Below, piece by piece: positions 48,998-57,342 of a stretch of DNA of 64,000 nt. Source of the stretch: Massilia violaceinigra (lineage in GTDB: Bacteria; Pseudomonadota; Gammaproteobacteria; Burkholderiales; Burkholderiaceae_D); the NCBI RefSeq assembly GCF_002752675.1, contig NZ_CP024608.1, forward strand, positions 2,914,001 to 2,978,000, written 5' to 3'. The notes beneath the pieces are model-generated. The model saw only the letters and a program-made list of their open reading frames with translations, had not been told where the DNA came from and did no database searches. Numbering within the stretch: position 1 is the first letter of the stretch; each line of letters begins with the position of its first letter. The position numbers and the translations under genes were made by a program.

Positions 48998-49815
48998 CAA
49001 TGCCGCAGCTGAGCGACGCCCGCGCTGCCCTGACCCACGAGGTCGAGGTGCTCGATGAACGCGGCCGCCGTTCGACCATTTTCATCCCGGCCGAACGGCC
49101 GCTGACGGTGTATGTGGACAAGCGCGAGCTGGTCACGCTGATGACCCTGGGCGGCGCGCCGGAAGCGCTCACACTGGGCTACCTGCGCAACCAGCGCCTG
49201 GTGAAGTCGATCGCCGACATCGTCTCTGTGCAGGTCGACTGGTCGGTCGATGCGGTGGCGGTGGTCACGCGCGGAGGCATCGCCGATGTCGAAGCGCGCA
49301 CCTCGAAGAAGGTGGTCACCACCGGTTGCGGCCAGGGCTCGGTATTCGGCGGCCTGATGGACGATATCGACCAGATCGTGCTGCCACCGGATGCGCGCAT
49401 CGCGCAGTCCACCGTGTACCGCATCGTCGACACCATCCGCACGCAGCAATCGATCTACAAGCAGGCCGGTTCGGTGCACGGCTGCGCGCTGTTTTCGAAC
49501 GCGGGCGAGCTGCTCTATTTCGTGGAGGACGTGGGCCGCCACAACGCGGTCGACGCCATCGCCGGGCGCATGTGGCTCGACGGCGTGGCCGGTAGCGACA
49601 AGGTGTTCTACACGACCGGCCGGCTGACGTCGGAGATGGTCATCAAGGGCGCGCAGATGGGCATTCCTTTCCTGCTGTCGCGCTCCGGCACCACCCAGAT
49701 GGGCCATATGGTCGCCGGCAGGATCGGCATGGCCCTGCTGGCGCGCTGCACCGGCAAGCACTTCCTGCTGCTGACCGGCCACGCTCGTCTCGACTTCGAG
49801 CCGCTGCCGCCCTGA
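48994..49815 (+). CDS. fdhD: formate dehydrogenase accessory sulfurtransferase
   Basis: 273 residues. FdhD transfers sulfur from IscS to the molybdenum/tungsten cofactor and is needed for active FDH. Family features: ELVTLMTLGGAPEALTLGYL, VTTGCGQGSVFGG, TGSVHGCALF-type motif and EDVGRHNAVDAIAG. The sulfur-carrying loop has a single Cys (GCGQG), where E. coli FdhD has C-x2-C; single-Cys forms occur in the family. Start codon overlaps the alpha-subunit stop (ATGA). Confidence 0.94.
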   Translation: MTMPQLSDARAALTHEVEVLDERGRRSTIFIPAERPLTVYVDKRELVTLMTLGGAPEALTLGYLRNQRLVKSIADIVSVQVDWSVDAVAVVTRGGIADVEARTSKKVVTTGCGQGSVFGGLMDDIDQIVLPPDARIAQSTVYRIVDTIRTQQSIYKQAGSVHGCALFSNAGELLYFVEDVGRHNAVDAIAGRMWLDGVAGSDKVFYTTGRLTSEMVIKGAQMGIPFLLSRSGTTQMGHMVAGRIGMALLARCTGKHFLLLTGHARLDFEPLPP

Positions 49816-50522
49816 TGTTGCTGCCCGAGGCCACGCACGCCGCATTCGCGCTGCTGCTGTCGGGCGACGCCGCGCTGTGGGGCATCGTCTGGATATCGCT
49901 CAAGACCAGCGTGCTTGGCCTGCTGCTGGCGGCGCCGCCGGCGGTACTGCTCGGCTATGCGATTGCCAGCTACCGCTTCCCGGGCCGCCGCATCGCCATC
50001 TGGCTGGTGCAGGCCACCTTGTCGCTGCCCACGGTCCTGATTGGCCTGCTGCTGTATTTGCTGCTGTCGCGCCACGGCCCGTGGGGTTCGCTGCACTGGC
50101 TGTTTTCGCAGCCGGGCATTGTGCTCGGCCAGTGCATCATCGCCACGCCGGTGCTGGTGGCTTTCACACTGGCGGCGGTGCAGGCGCTCGACCCGCGCTA
50201 CGCCGACACCGCGATTGCCCTGGGCGCGTCGCGCTGGCGCACCATGCTCACGGTGCTGCACGAGGTGCGCTTCGGCGTCATGGCGGCGGTGATCAGCGGC
50301 TTCGGGCGCGTGATTTCGGAAGTCGGCTGCGCGCTCATGGTCGGCGGGAATATCGCCGGCGAAACGCGCACCATCACCACCGCCATCGCGCTCGAAACGA
50401 GCAAGGGCGAGTTCGCACAGGGTATCGCGCTGGGCATCGTGCTGGTGGTGCTGGCGCTTGCCATGAACGGCGCACTGATGCTGCTGCAGGGCGACACGCG
50501 CAGCGCGGGAGCCGGCGCATGA
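49815..50522 (+). CDS. tupB: tungstate ABC transporter permease
   Basis: 235-residue inner-membrane permease with about five to six helices and the binding-protein-dependent signature EALGASRWR-like ALGASRWRTMLTVLHEVRFG. TupB-type features: LSLPTVLIGLLLYLLLSRHG and FGRVISEVGCALMVGGNIAG. Its ATG overlaps the fdhD stop by one base (TGATG), so oxyanion import and FDH maturation are co-expressed. Confidence 0.9.
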   Translation: MLLPEATHAAFALLLSGDAALWGIVWISLKTSVLGLLLAAPPAVLLGYAIASYRFPGRRIAIWLVQATLSLPTVLIGLLLYLLLSRHGPWGSLHWLFSQPGIVLGQCIIATPVLVAFTLAAVQALDPRYADTAIALGASRWRTMLTVLHEVRFGVMAAVISGFGRVISEVGCALMVGGNIAGETRTITTAIALETSKGEFAQGIALGIVLVVLALAMNGALMLLQGDTRSAGAGA

Positions 50523-51172
50523 GTGCCTTGCTGCGTATCGCCCGGCTGCGCAAGGCGCACGGCACGCGCGTGCTGTTCGAGCTTGACGATGTGGTGCTCG
50601 ACGCGGCGCGCGCCTATGTGCTCACCGGGATCAACGGCGCCGGCAAGAGCAGCCTGCTGCGCGTGCTGGCCGGACTGGAACCCGGCGAGGCGTCCGGCGT
50701 AACGTGGCAAGGGCAGCCGCTGGCCTTGTCGCCGTATCCGCCGCTGCTGCGCGAGGCAATCGTGTATGTGCACCAGCATCCGGTGATGTTCTCGACCAGC
50801 GTGGCGGCCAACATCGGCTACGGCCTGCGGGCGCGCGGCGTTGGAAAAGTGCAGGCGGCGCAGGCGGTTGCGCAGGCCATGGCATGGGCCGGCGTCGAAC
50901 ATCTGCAGGGCAGCGATCCGGCCCGCCTGTCGGGCGGCGAGGTGCAGCGCGTGGCGCTGGCGCGCGCCTGGGTGCTGCGGCCCGCGCTGCTGCTGCTCGA
51001 CGAACCGACCGCCAACCTCGATGGCGCCGCGCGCGAGCAGGTGATCGCGCTCATCCCGGCGCTGGTGTCTCTTGGTGCCACGGTGGTGATGGCCTGCCAC
51101 GACCGTGACCTGATCGGCATGCCCGGCGTGCAGCGCCTTAAACTACGTGATGGAAAGCTCGAATACAAATGA
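50519..51172 (+). CDS. tupC: tungstate ABC transporter ATPase
   Basis: 217-residue ATPase: Walker A GINGAGKSSLLRVLAG, Q-loop region VYVHQHPVMFSTSV, signature RLSGGEVQRVALARAW and Walker B LLLLDEPTANLDG, then the H-loop ACHD. It lacks the C-terminal MOP domain found in ModC, which fits TupC. Four-base overlaps on both sides. Confidence 0.9.
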   Translation: MSALLRIARLRKAHGTRVLFELDDVVLDAARAYVLTGINGAGKSSLLRVLAGLEPGEASGVTWQGQPLALSPYPPLLREAIVYVHQHPVMFSTSVAANIGYGLRARGVGKVQAAQAVAQAMAWAGVEHLQGSDPARLSGGEVQRVALARAWVLRPALLLLDEPTANLDGAAREQVIALIPALVSLGATVVMACHDRDLIGMPGVQRLKLRDGKLEYK

Positions 51173-51972
51173 TCAGATACACCGCATTGGCCCTCTGGCT
51201 CTGCATCGCCTCCCCGCTGGCCCTGGCCGCCGACCAGGTCCTGCGCTTGTCCACGACCACCAGTACAGATAATTCCGGCCTGCTGGCCTGGCTGCTGCCG
51301 CCGTTCGAGGCCAAGACAGGCCTGAAGGTGCACGTGATTGCCGTCGGCAGCGGCAAGGCGCTGGAGCTGGCGAAGAATGGCGATGTCGACGTCACCCTGG
51401 TGCACGCACGCGCAGCCGAGGATCGCTTCGTGGCCGACGGCCATGGCGTCGGCCGGCGCGACGTGATGTATAACGATTTTCTGCTGGCTTGCCCGCCGTC
51501 GGACCGGGCGGGGATCAAAGGCGGGTCAGATATCATCGCCGCCCTGCGCAAGCTGGCGGCCAGCGACGTGCGCTTCGTCTCGCGCGGCGACAATTCCGGC
51601 ACCGACCAGATGGAAAAGAGTTACTGGAAGGTTGCCGGCGTGCTGCCGCCGCCGGCGCGCTACCTGTCAGCCGGCCTGGGCATGGGCGAAGTGCTGACCA
51701 TGGCGGCCGAGCTGCAAGCCTGCACCCTGACCGACCGCGCCACCTTCGCCACCTACAAGGACAAAACCGGGCTGGCGATCCTGGTGCAGGGCGACCCCAG
51801 GATGTTCAATCCTTACGGGATCATCGCCGTCAATCCGGCGCGCCATCCTGGCGTCAACGAGCGCGGCGCGCGCCTGCTGATCGATTGGATCACGTCCGCC
51901 GAAGGGCAGGCCAGGATTGCCGGTTTCAGGCCGGGCGGCCAGCAGCTGTTTTTTCCGTCGGCGCAACGGTAG
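51169..51972 (+). CDS. tupA: tungstate-binding periplasmic protein
   Basis: 267 residues with a signal peptide (about 1-20, LALA-AD). Mature start LRLSTTTSTDNSGLLAWLLP carries the TTTS oxyanion-binding signature of TupA. Further family motifs: AVGSGKALELAKNGDVDVTLVH, RFVSRGDNSGTDQMEKSYW, GLGMGEVLTMA and NPYGIIAVNPARHP. TupA proteins usually prefer tungstate over molybdate. Order B-C-A differs from the common A-B-C. The operon ends here. Confidence 0.92.
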   Translation: MIRYTALALWLCIASPLALAADQVLRLSTTTSTDNSGLLAWLLPPFEAKTGLKVHVIAVGSGKALELAKNGDVDVTLVHARAAEDRFVADGHGVGRRDVMYNDFLLACPPSDRAGIKGGSDIIAALRKLAASDVRFVSRGDNSGTDQMEKSYWKVAGVLPPPARYLSAGLGMGEVLTMAAELQACTLTDRATFATYKDKTGLAILVQGDPRMFNPYGIIAVNPARHPGVNERGARLLIDWITSAEGQARIAGFRPGGQQLFFPSAQR

Positions 51973-52060
51973 CGCAAGGATGTACCGGAAGGGCGTAAGA
52001 TAGCGGCCTTGCGCGCGGCCAAGGGGCGGCAAGCAAGCCAGCGGCAAGGAGAAAGACGAC

Positions 52061-52741
52061 GTGAGAGTTCTGTTATTTGGCGCCACCGGCATGGTCGGGC
52101 AAGGCGCGTTGCGTGAATGCCTGCAGGCCGCCGACGTGGAGCAGGTCGTGGCCATCGGACGCACGCCAACCGGGCAGCGCCACCCCAAGCTGCGCGATGT
52201 GGTGCATGCCGATCTGTTCGACTTCGCCAGCGTCGCGGCGCAGCTGGAAGACGTCGACGCCTGCTTCTTTTGCGTGGGCGTGACGTCCTCGCGCATGCGT
52301 GAGCCTGACTACACGCGCTTGACGTACGACATGACCCTGGCCGCTGCCAACGCGCTGGTCGCGCTCAATCCGCGCATGGTATTCGTGTACGTGTCGGGAG
52401 CGGGGGCCGACAGCAGCGAAACCAGCGCCACCATGTGGGAGCGCGTGCGCGGCCGCACCGAAAACGCGCTATTGGCGCTGCCGTTTCGCGGTGTGTACAT
52501 CTTCCGCCCCGGGATGATCCAGCCGCTCGACGGCATCAAGTCCAAGACCACCGCTTACCGCATTTTCTATTCGCTGATGAAGCCCGTGCTGCCGCTGCTG
52601 CGCGCGGCCATGCCCAGGCACGTGCTGACCACGCGCCAGGTTGGGCAGGCCATGCTGGCCGTGGTGCGCAACGGCGCGCGCAAGCGGGTGCTCGAGAGTG
52701 CCGACATCGCAGCGCTGGGCCGCAACGCCATGGCGCCGTAA
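52061..52741 (+). CDS. atypical SDR / NAD(P)-binding protein
   Basis: 226 residues. Rossmann start VLLFGATGMVGQGALRECL (GxxGxxG) and FFCVGVTSS, VYVSGAGADSS; no classical YxxxK catalytic pair is evident, as in atypical short-chain dehydrogenases of the NmrA/HTATIP2 type. GTG start with AAGGAG about ten bases upstream. Substrate unknown. Confidence 0.85.
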   Translation: MRVLLFGATGMVGQGALRECLQAADVEQVVAIGRTPTGQRHPKLRDVVHADLFDFASVAAQLEDVDACFFCVGVTSSRMREPDYTRLTYDMTLAAANALVALNPRMVFVYVSGAGADSSETSATMWERVRGRTENALLALPFRGVYIFRPGMIQPLDGIKSKTTAYRIFYSLMKPVLPLLRAAMPRHVLTTRQVGQAMLAVVRNGARKRVLESADIAALGRNAMAP

Positions 52742-52748
52742 GCCGTCG

Positions 52749-53075
52749 ATGGGCCGGCGCCACCACCACAGCGTGTACGTGATCGAGCTGTCGAAGGATG
52801 TGCTGTACGAACCGCGTTTCAAGAAGTCGAACCCGGATTACGTGACCGGAAAACCGTGCGTGTACGTGGGGATGACGGGATTGAGTCCCGACCTGCGCTT
52901 CGACAAGCACAAGGCGGGCATCCAGGCCAACAAATTCGTGCGGAAGTACGGCCTGCGCCTGCTGCCCGAGCTGTATGCGATCTACAACCCGATGCCCTAC
53001 GCGGGCGCGGCCGACATGGAAGTCGAACTGGGCATCGGGTTGCGCGAGGCCGGCTACGGCGTGTGGCAGGCCTGA
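52749..53075 (+). CDS. GIY-YIG-like small protein
   Basis: 108 residues. A VYVIELS segment (residues 9-15) and, after an insert, CVYVGMTGLSPDLRFDKHK with a basic Arg/His/Lys set resemble the GIY-YIG nuclease core; RKYGLRLLPELYA and a Glu-bearing MEVELGIGLREAGY follow. It might be a nuclease or a degenerate, non-catalytic relative. It starts 7 bases after the SDR-type gene, so probably co-transcribed. Confidence 0.65.
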   Translation: MGRRHHHSVYVIELSKDVLYEPRFKKSNPDYVTGKPCVYVGMTGLSPDLRFDKHKAGIQANKFVRKYGLRLLPELYAIYNPMPYAGAADMEVELGIGLREAGYGVWQA

Positions 53076-53319
53076 AGCGTCAGCGCACGCTCTGGATCAG
53101 GAAGCTGGCCTGGCCGCAGCTGCTCTTCGAGCGCTTGACCTGGCCCGGGCTGCAACTGCGCGAGCTGCCGTTCTTGTCGTAGCAGGCATGCACCTCGCGC
53201 AAAAAGCGCCCGCGGCTGGCGCGGAACGGGCAGCACGCCATCCTTGGCCAGGGCCGGATTGGCGGCGCTTTCCGGCCGGCTGATAAAATAGCCCGTTCTG
53301 GTCAACCTGAAGATTCAAA

Positions 53320-53865
53320 ATGGAAAAAACCATCCCCTATTTCGGCGCCATCGATCTGGCCTTGCCGAATGAATATAACGAAGCGATCTATTCTGTGGAC
53401 GGGCGGGAGATTGACCTGTCGCTCGCTTTTTTCAACGCATTCGAGGGCGAGGATGGGATCACCGAATTTTCCGCGGTGAAAGATCTCGATCCGGCCGTGC
53501 TCGACCGGGTCGCCCGCTTCATGGAAGAGCTCGACAGCAAGATCGCACTGGCCCAGGCGGCCTGCATCGCCGATTTCCATGCCAATGGCGAAGTGCGGGA
53601 CACGTACATCGATCATCATCTGTCCGAGTTCTCGCCCGAAGAACTGGCGGCACTGATTGACGGTACCGATGCATCGCTGCCGGTTGAAGAGCGCATGCTG
53701 GCGAAGCTTCACCTGTGTCACATCGGTCTGCATCCCATGCCGGACGAATCGGACGGCTCGTTCGCCATGTTCGATTTCACCTTCGGCGAAGACCTGACCA
53801 ACTATGTGGTCGCGGTCAAGTTCGCGGAAGACGGAACGATTCAGTCGGTCGACGTCGAAAGCTGA
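53320..53865 (+). CDS. DUF2004-like protein of unknown function
   Basis: 181 residues, acidic, soluble. It starts YFGAIDLALPNEYNEAIYSV, has IDLSLAFFNAFEGEDGI, DTYIDHHLSEFSPEEL and LHLCHIGLHPMPDESDGS then FTFGEDLTNYVVAVKF, the outline of DUF2004. No role is known. A TAAAAT box lies at 53284-53289, about 30 bases before the ATG. Confidence 0.8.
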   Translation: MEKTIPYFGAIDLALPNEYNEAIYSVDGREIDLSLAFFNAFEGEDGITEFSAVKDLDPAVLDRVARFMEELDSKIALAQAACIADFHANGEVRDTYIDHHLSEFSPEELAALIDGTDASLPVEERMLAKLHLCHIGLHPMPDESDGSFAMFDFTFGEDLTNYVVAVKFAEDGTIQSVDVES

Positions 53866-53867
53866 CA

Positions 53868-53885
53868 CGGCCCGGGACCGGGCCG
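53868..53885. terminator. palindromic hairpin between convergent genes
   Basis: Perfect 8-bp GC palindrome CGGCCCGG-GA-CCGGGCCG in the 24-base gap between the DUF2004-like and PEP-CTERM genes. No T run; may stop transcription from both sides weakly. Confidence 0.4.
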
Positions 53886-53889
53886 CGCG

Positions 53890-54453
53890 TCAGGCAGCGC
53901 GGCGCCGCCGGCGCATGCGCGCCACGCCGATGGCGGCCGCGCCGAGCGCCATCAGCGCGAGCGAGACCGGTTCCGGCACCGCATTGACCTGGCTGATCGC
54001 GAAAGCGGTCTGGCCGGTCCAGATCAAGCCGCGCGTTTGCACGCCGCCCGCGCTGCGGTAGAGGTAGACGTATTCTTCGCCGGTGATGGTCGAACTGTTG
54101 ATCTGGTACCCGACGTCCGAGATGGACCAGGTGGTGGAGAATTTCAGCGGGCCGCCGATCCGGTAGCCGAACCGTTCAATCGTGCATTTCCAGTAGTACT
54201 GGTCCCCCACGCCGCAACCGATGTAATCGTTGGAGCCGTTGTGCTTGAACGAAATCAGTTCGTTGGCCCCGAACAGCCCGTCCCGATTGACGTCGTCCGC
54301 GATAAAACTGCCGGCGATGACCGCTGCCGGATCGAAGCGGTCGGCTTCCTTGTCGAAAAAACCCGTATAGCTGAACTTGAACTCGATGGGCCCCGCCTGG
54401 GCTGCGGCGGTGCAGAATGCAAGTGCCGCCGCACTGATGAATCTACCGAACAT
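53890..54453 (-). CDS. PEP-CTERM sorting-domain protein
   Basis: 187 residues: signal peptide (about 1-20, AAAQA-GP), a beta-rich secreted body with one Cys pair (IGCGVGDQYYWKCTI), and a C-terminal sorting signal VPEPVSLALMALGAAAIGVA followed by an Arg-rich tail. PEP-CTERM proteins are processed by an exosortase; no exosortase gene is in this window. Body function unknown. The stretch upstream (54454-54688) is A/T-rich and holds no gene. Confidence 0.9.
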   Translation of the reverse strand: MFGRFISAAALAFCTAAAQAGPIEFKFSYTGFFDKEADRFDPAAVIAGSFIADDVNRDGLFGANELISFKHNGSNDYIGCGVGDQYYWKCTIERFGYRIGGPLKFSTTWSISDVGYQINSSTITGEEYVYLYRSAGGVQTRGLIWTGQTAFAISQVNAVPEPVSLALMALGAAAIGVARMRRRRRAA

Positions 54454-54688
54454 GGCTACCTCCGCTGAGGAATGCTACGAATCGCCGGGGCGGACGATGC
54501 ACCCGGCCGGCCACGTGAAGGCCACGTGGTCAGCGGATCGTAGCAGGCGTGCTCGTGCGCCCGGTAGCATATGCGCAACACATAATGGATTTACTGTAGA
54601 AAAAATTTATCATCGAAAATTTTAACTATGGGAATATTTTATTGGCCGTTTTCTTGGGCTGTGGCAAAAATTCTCTTGCGCAGCGCCA

Positions 54689-56152
54689 TCACATCAGAAT
54701 GACGTCGTACTGCTCCTGGTGATACGCCGTCTCCACCTGCAGCGAAATCTGCTTGCCGATGAAGTCGCCCAGCATCGCCAGGTGCTGCGATTCCTCTTCC
54801 AGGAACAGGTCGACCACCTCTTGCGAGGCGAGGATGCGGAACTCGCGCGGATTGAACTGCTTCGCTTCGCGCATCAGCTCGCGCAGGATTTCGTAGCAGA
54901 TGGTGCGGCTGGTTTTCACCTGGCCCTTGCCGGCGCAGGCCGGGCAGGGTTCGCACAGGATATGCGCGAGCGACTCGCGCGTGCGCTTTCTCGTCATCTC
55001 CACCAGCCCCAGCGCCGAAAAGCCCGACACCGACACCTTGGTGCGGTCGCGCGAAAGCGTCTTTTTCAACTCCTGCAGCACCGCGTGGCGATGCTCGTTG
55101 TTGTCCATGTCGATGAAGTCGAGGATGATGATGCCGCCCAGGTTGCGCAGCCGCAGCTGGCGCGCGATCGCGTGCGCCGCTTCCAGGTTGGTCTTGAAGA
55201 TGGTATCGGCAAAATTGCGCCCGCCCACGAAGCCGCCGGTGTTTACGTCGATCGTCGTCATCGCCTCGGTCTGGTCGACGATCAGGTAGCCGCCCGATTT
55301 CAGGTCCACGCGCCGTCCGAGCGCGCGCAGGATCTCTTCCTCCACGCCGTACAGGTCGAACAGCGGGCGCTCGCCCGTGTAGTGCTGCAAGCGCGTGAGC
55401 ACCGTCGGCGTGTAGGCTTTCGCAAATTCGACCAGCATGGCGTGGTTCTCGCGCGAGTCGACCTGGATGGTCGCCGTCTCGTCGTGCACGAAGTCGCGCA
55501 GCACGCGCTGGGCCAGGCTCAGGTCCTGGTACAGCAGGCTGGTGGCGGGACGCGTGCGCGCGCCGTGGCAGATCGCGCCCCAGGTCTTGCGCAGGTAGTC
55601 CACGTCGGCCGCCAGGTCGCTGTCGGAGGCTTCCTCGGCCATGGTGCGCACGATGTAGCCGCCTTTTTCCTCGGGCGGCAGCAGGCTGTGAAGGCGTGTG
55701 CGCAGCAGTTCGCGCTCCGATTCCTTTTCGATTTTCTGCGAGATGCCGATATGGCTGTCCTGCGGCAGGTACACCAGCATGCGCCCGGCGATCGAAATCT
55801 GGGTCGACAGGCGCGCGCCCTTGGTGCCGATCGGATCCTTGATCACCTGTACCGTCAGCACCTGGCCGTCGAACAGGATCTTTTCGATCGGGGTCGGCGC
55901 CACGCTCGGGCCTTCATGGGTGCGCGCTTCCCAGATGTCGGCCACGTGCAGAAAAGCCGCGCGTTCCAGGCCGATGTCGATAAAGGCCGACTGCATCCCC
56001 GGCAGCACGCGCACCACCTTGCCCGAGTAGACGTTACCGGCCAGCCCGCGCGTGAGCGTGCGCTCGATGTGCAGCTCCTGCACGGCGCCTTGCAGGATCA
56101 GCGCCACGCGCGTCTCCTGCGGAGTGATGTTAATGAGGATGTCTTCGTTCAT
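54689..56152 (-). CDS. rng: ribonuclease G
   Basis: 487-residue endoribonuclease for 5' maturation of 16S rRNA and mRNA decay. S1 domain near residues 38-120 (GNVYSGKVVRVLPGMQSAFI), RNase H/DNase I-like core with the metal-binding DVNTGGFVG and IIILDFIDMDN, and the zinc-link CEPCPACAGKG. Length equals E. coli Rng (489), so it is RNase G, not the longer RNase E. Last gene of the hemF-nadD-rsfS-rlmH-maf-rng run, 77 bases after maf. Confidence 0.95.
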   Translation of the reverse strand: MNEDILINITPQETRVALILQGAVQELHIERTLTRGLAGNVYSGKVVRVLPGMQSAFIDIGLERAAFLHVADIWEARTHEGPSVAPTPIEKILFDGQVLTVQVIKDPIGTKGARLSTQISIAGRMLVYLPQDSHIGISQKIEKESERELLRTRLHSLLPPEEKGGYIVRTMAEEASDSDLAADVDYLRKTWGAICHGARTRPATSLLYQDLSLAQRVLRDFVHDETATIQVDSRENHAMLVEFAKAYTPTVLTRLQHYTGERPLFDLYGVEEEILRALGRRVDLKSGGYLIVDQTEAMTTIDVNTGGFVGGRNFADTIFKTNLEAAHAIARQLRLRNLGGIIILDFIDMDNNEHRHAVLQELKKTLSRDRTKVSVSGFSALGLVEMTRKRTRESLAHILCEPCPACAGKGQVKTSRTICYEILRELMREAKQFNPREFRILASQEVVDLFLEEESQHLAMLGDFIGKQISLQVETAYHQEQYDVILM

Positions 56153-56229
56153 TGTTCAGGGCCGCCGTGCAGATGATGGTGTTAGGGACGAGGCCTGGGA
56201 GGCAGGGCCGCTGCGCGTGCGCAATCGCA

Positions 56230-56850
56230 TCAGGCCAGCGGAATGCCCGCTTCGCGCAGCAGTTGCGCGGTCTCGAACAGCGGCAATCCGACGATGCCGG
56301 AGTGGCTGCCTTCGATATGTTCGACGAACAGCGCGGCCAGGCCCTGCAGACCGTAGCCGCCCGCCTTGTCGTACGGTTCGGGAGTGGAGCAGTAAGCCTT
56401 GATCGACGCTGGCGAGAGCTTGGCGAAGCGCACCTGGGACACCTGGGTGACCTGGCGCTGCATGTCGGTGTGATGGACCGCGATCGCGGTCAGTACCTGG
56501 TGCGTGCGTCCGGACAGGCGTTCGAGCATTTCCTTCGCCTCGATGGGCGAGCCGGGTTTGCCGAGGATCTGGCCATCGATGGTGACGGTGGTGTCGGCGG
56601 CCAGCACCGGACGCAGGGTCAGGCGGCGGTGCTGCACCATCTTCCAGCCGAAGGCCGCTTTTTCGTTGGCCACGCGCGCCACATAGTCGATGGCCGCTTC
56701 GCCCGGGTTCACCAGTTCGGTCACGTCCGGACCGCGCGGCGTATCGTTGCGCAGCGTGAGCAGCTCGAACTCCACGCCGATCTGGCGCAGCAATTCACGC
56801 CGGCGCGGGCTTTTGGAAGCAAGGTAGATTTTTCTGTCGATCGGTTTCAT
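56230..56850 (-). CDS. maf: Maf-family nucleotide pyrophosphatase
   Basis: 206 residues. Maf proteins hydrolyse non-canonical or dTTP/UTP nucleotides. Motifs: IYLASKSPRRRELLRQIGV, VARVANEKA, VLAADTTVTIDGQILGKPG, RTHQVLTAIAV and YDKAGGYGLQGLAALFVEHI with IVGLPLFET. Fits the YhdE-type (dTTP/UTP) sub-group by the ADTTV and YDKAGGYG patterns. Confidence 0.93.
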   Translation of the reverse strand: MKPIDRKIYLASKSPRRRELLRQIGVEFELLTLRNDTPRGPDVTELVNPGEAAIDYVARVANEKAAFGWKMVQHRRLTLRPVLAADTTVTIDGQILGKPGSPIEAKEMLERLSGRTHQVLTAIAVHHTDMQRQVTQVSQVRFAKLSPASIKAYCSTPEPYDKAGGYGLQGLAALFVEHIEGSHSGIVGLPLFETAQLLREAGIPLA

Positions 56851-56865
56851 CGGATTCCCGTTTTC

Positions 56866-57336
56866 TCAGACGCGATGATAAGGGTGATTCTGCGTGATCG
56901 ACCACGCCCTATACAACTGCTCGGCAAGCATAACACGCACGATGCCGTGCGGGAGCGTCATACTGGAAATACGAATCAGCCCCTCGGCGCGCGCCTTGAG
57001 TTCGGGATCGAGGCCGTCGGCCCCGCCGATCAGGAAGACGGTGTCGCGCCCGTCCTGCTGCCACTGCATCAGCTGCTGGGACAGGCCCACGCTGGTCAGG
57101 TCCTTGCCGCGTTCATCGAGCGCGATCAGGCGTGCGCTCTTGGGCAGGACTGCTTCGATACGCTCGCGTTCGAGCGCCATGGCGGTAGCCGCCGTTTTGC
57201 TGCCGGAGCGTTCGACCGGCTTGATTTCCTTGAGCACGATGCGCAATTCAGGCGGCATGCGCTTCGTGTACTCGGAAAAGCCGGTCTCGATCCAACCGGG
57301 CATCTTGTGGCCGACCGCAGCGATAATGAGCTGCAT
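56866..57336 (-). CDS. rlmH: 23S rRNA (pseudouridine-1915 N3) methyltransferase
   Basis: 156 residues, SPOUT fold. Motifs: [59 protein letters not shown] and C-terminal HPYHRV, all diagnostic of RlmH. Six bases after rsfS. Confidence 0.96.
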   Translation of the reverse strand: MQLIIAAVGHKMPGWIETGFSEYTKRMPPELRIVLKEIKPVERSGSKTAATAMALERERIEAVLPKSARLIALDERGKDLTSVGLSQQLMQWQQDGRDTVFLIGGADGLDPELKARAEGLIRISSMTLPHGIVRVMLAEQLYRAWSITQNHPYHRV

Positions 57337-57342
57337 CGACGC

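Noticed and set aside
46651..49815. 1054-codon frame overlapping fdsA in another register
   Set aside because: Only its last ~273 codons are real (fdhD, from 48994); the rest is an Arg/Pro-rich out-of-frame reading of fdsA.
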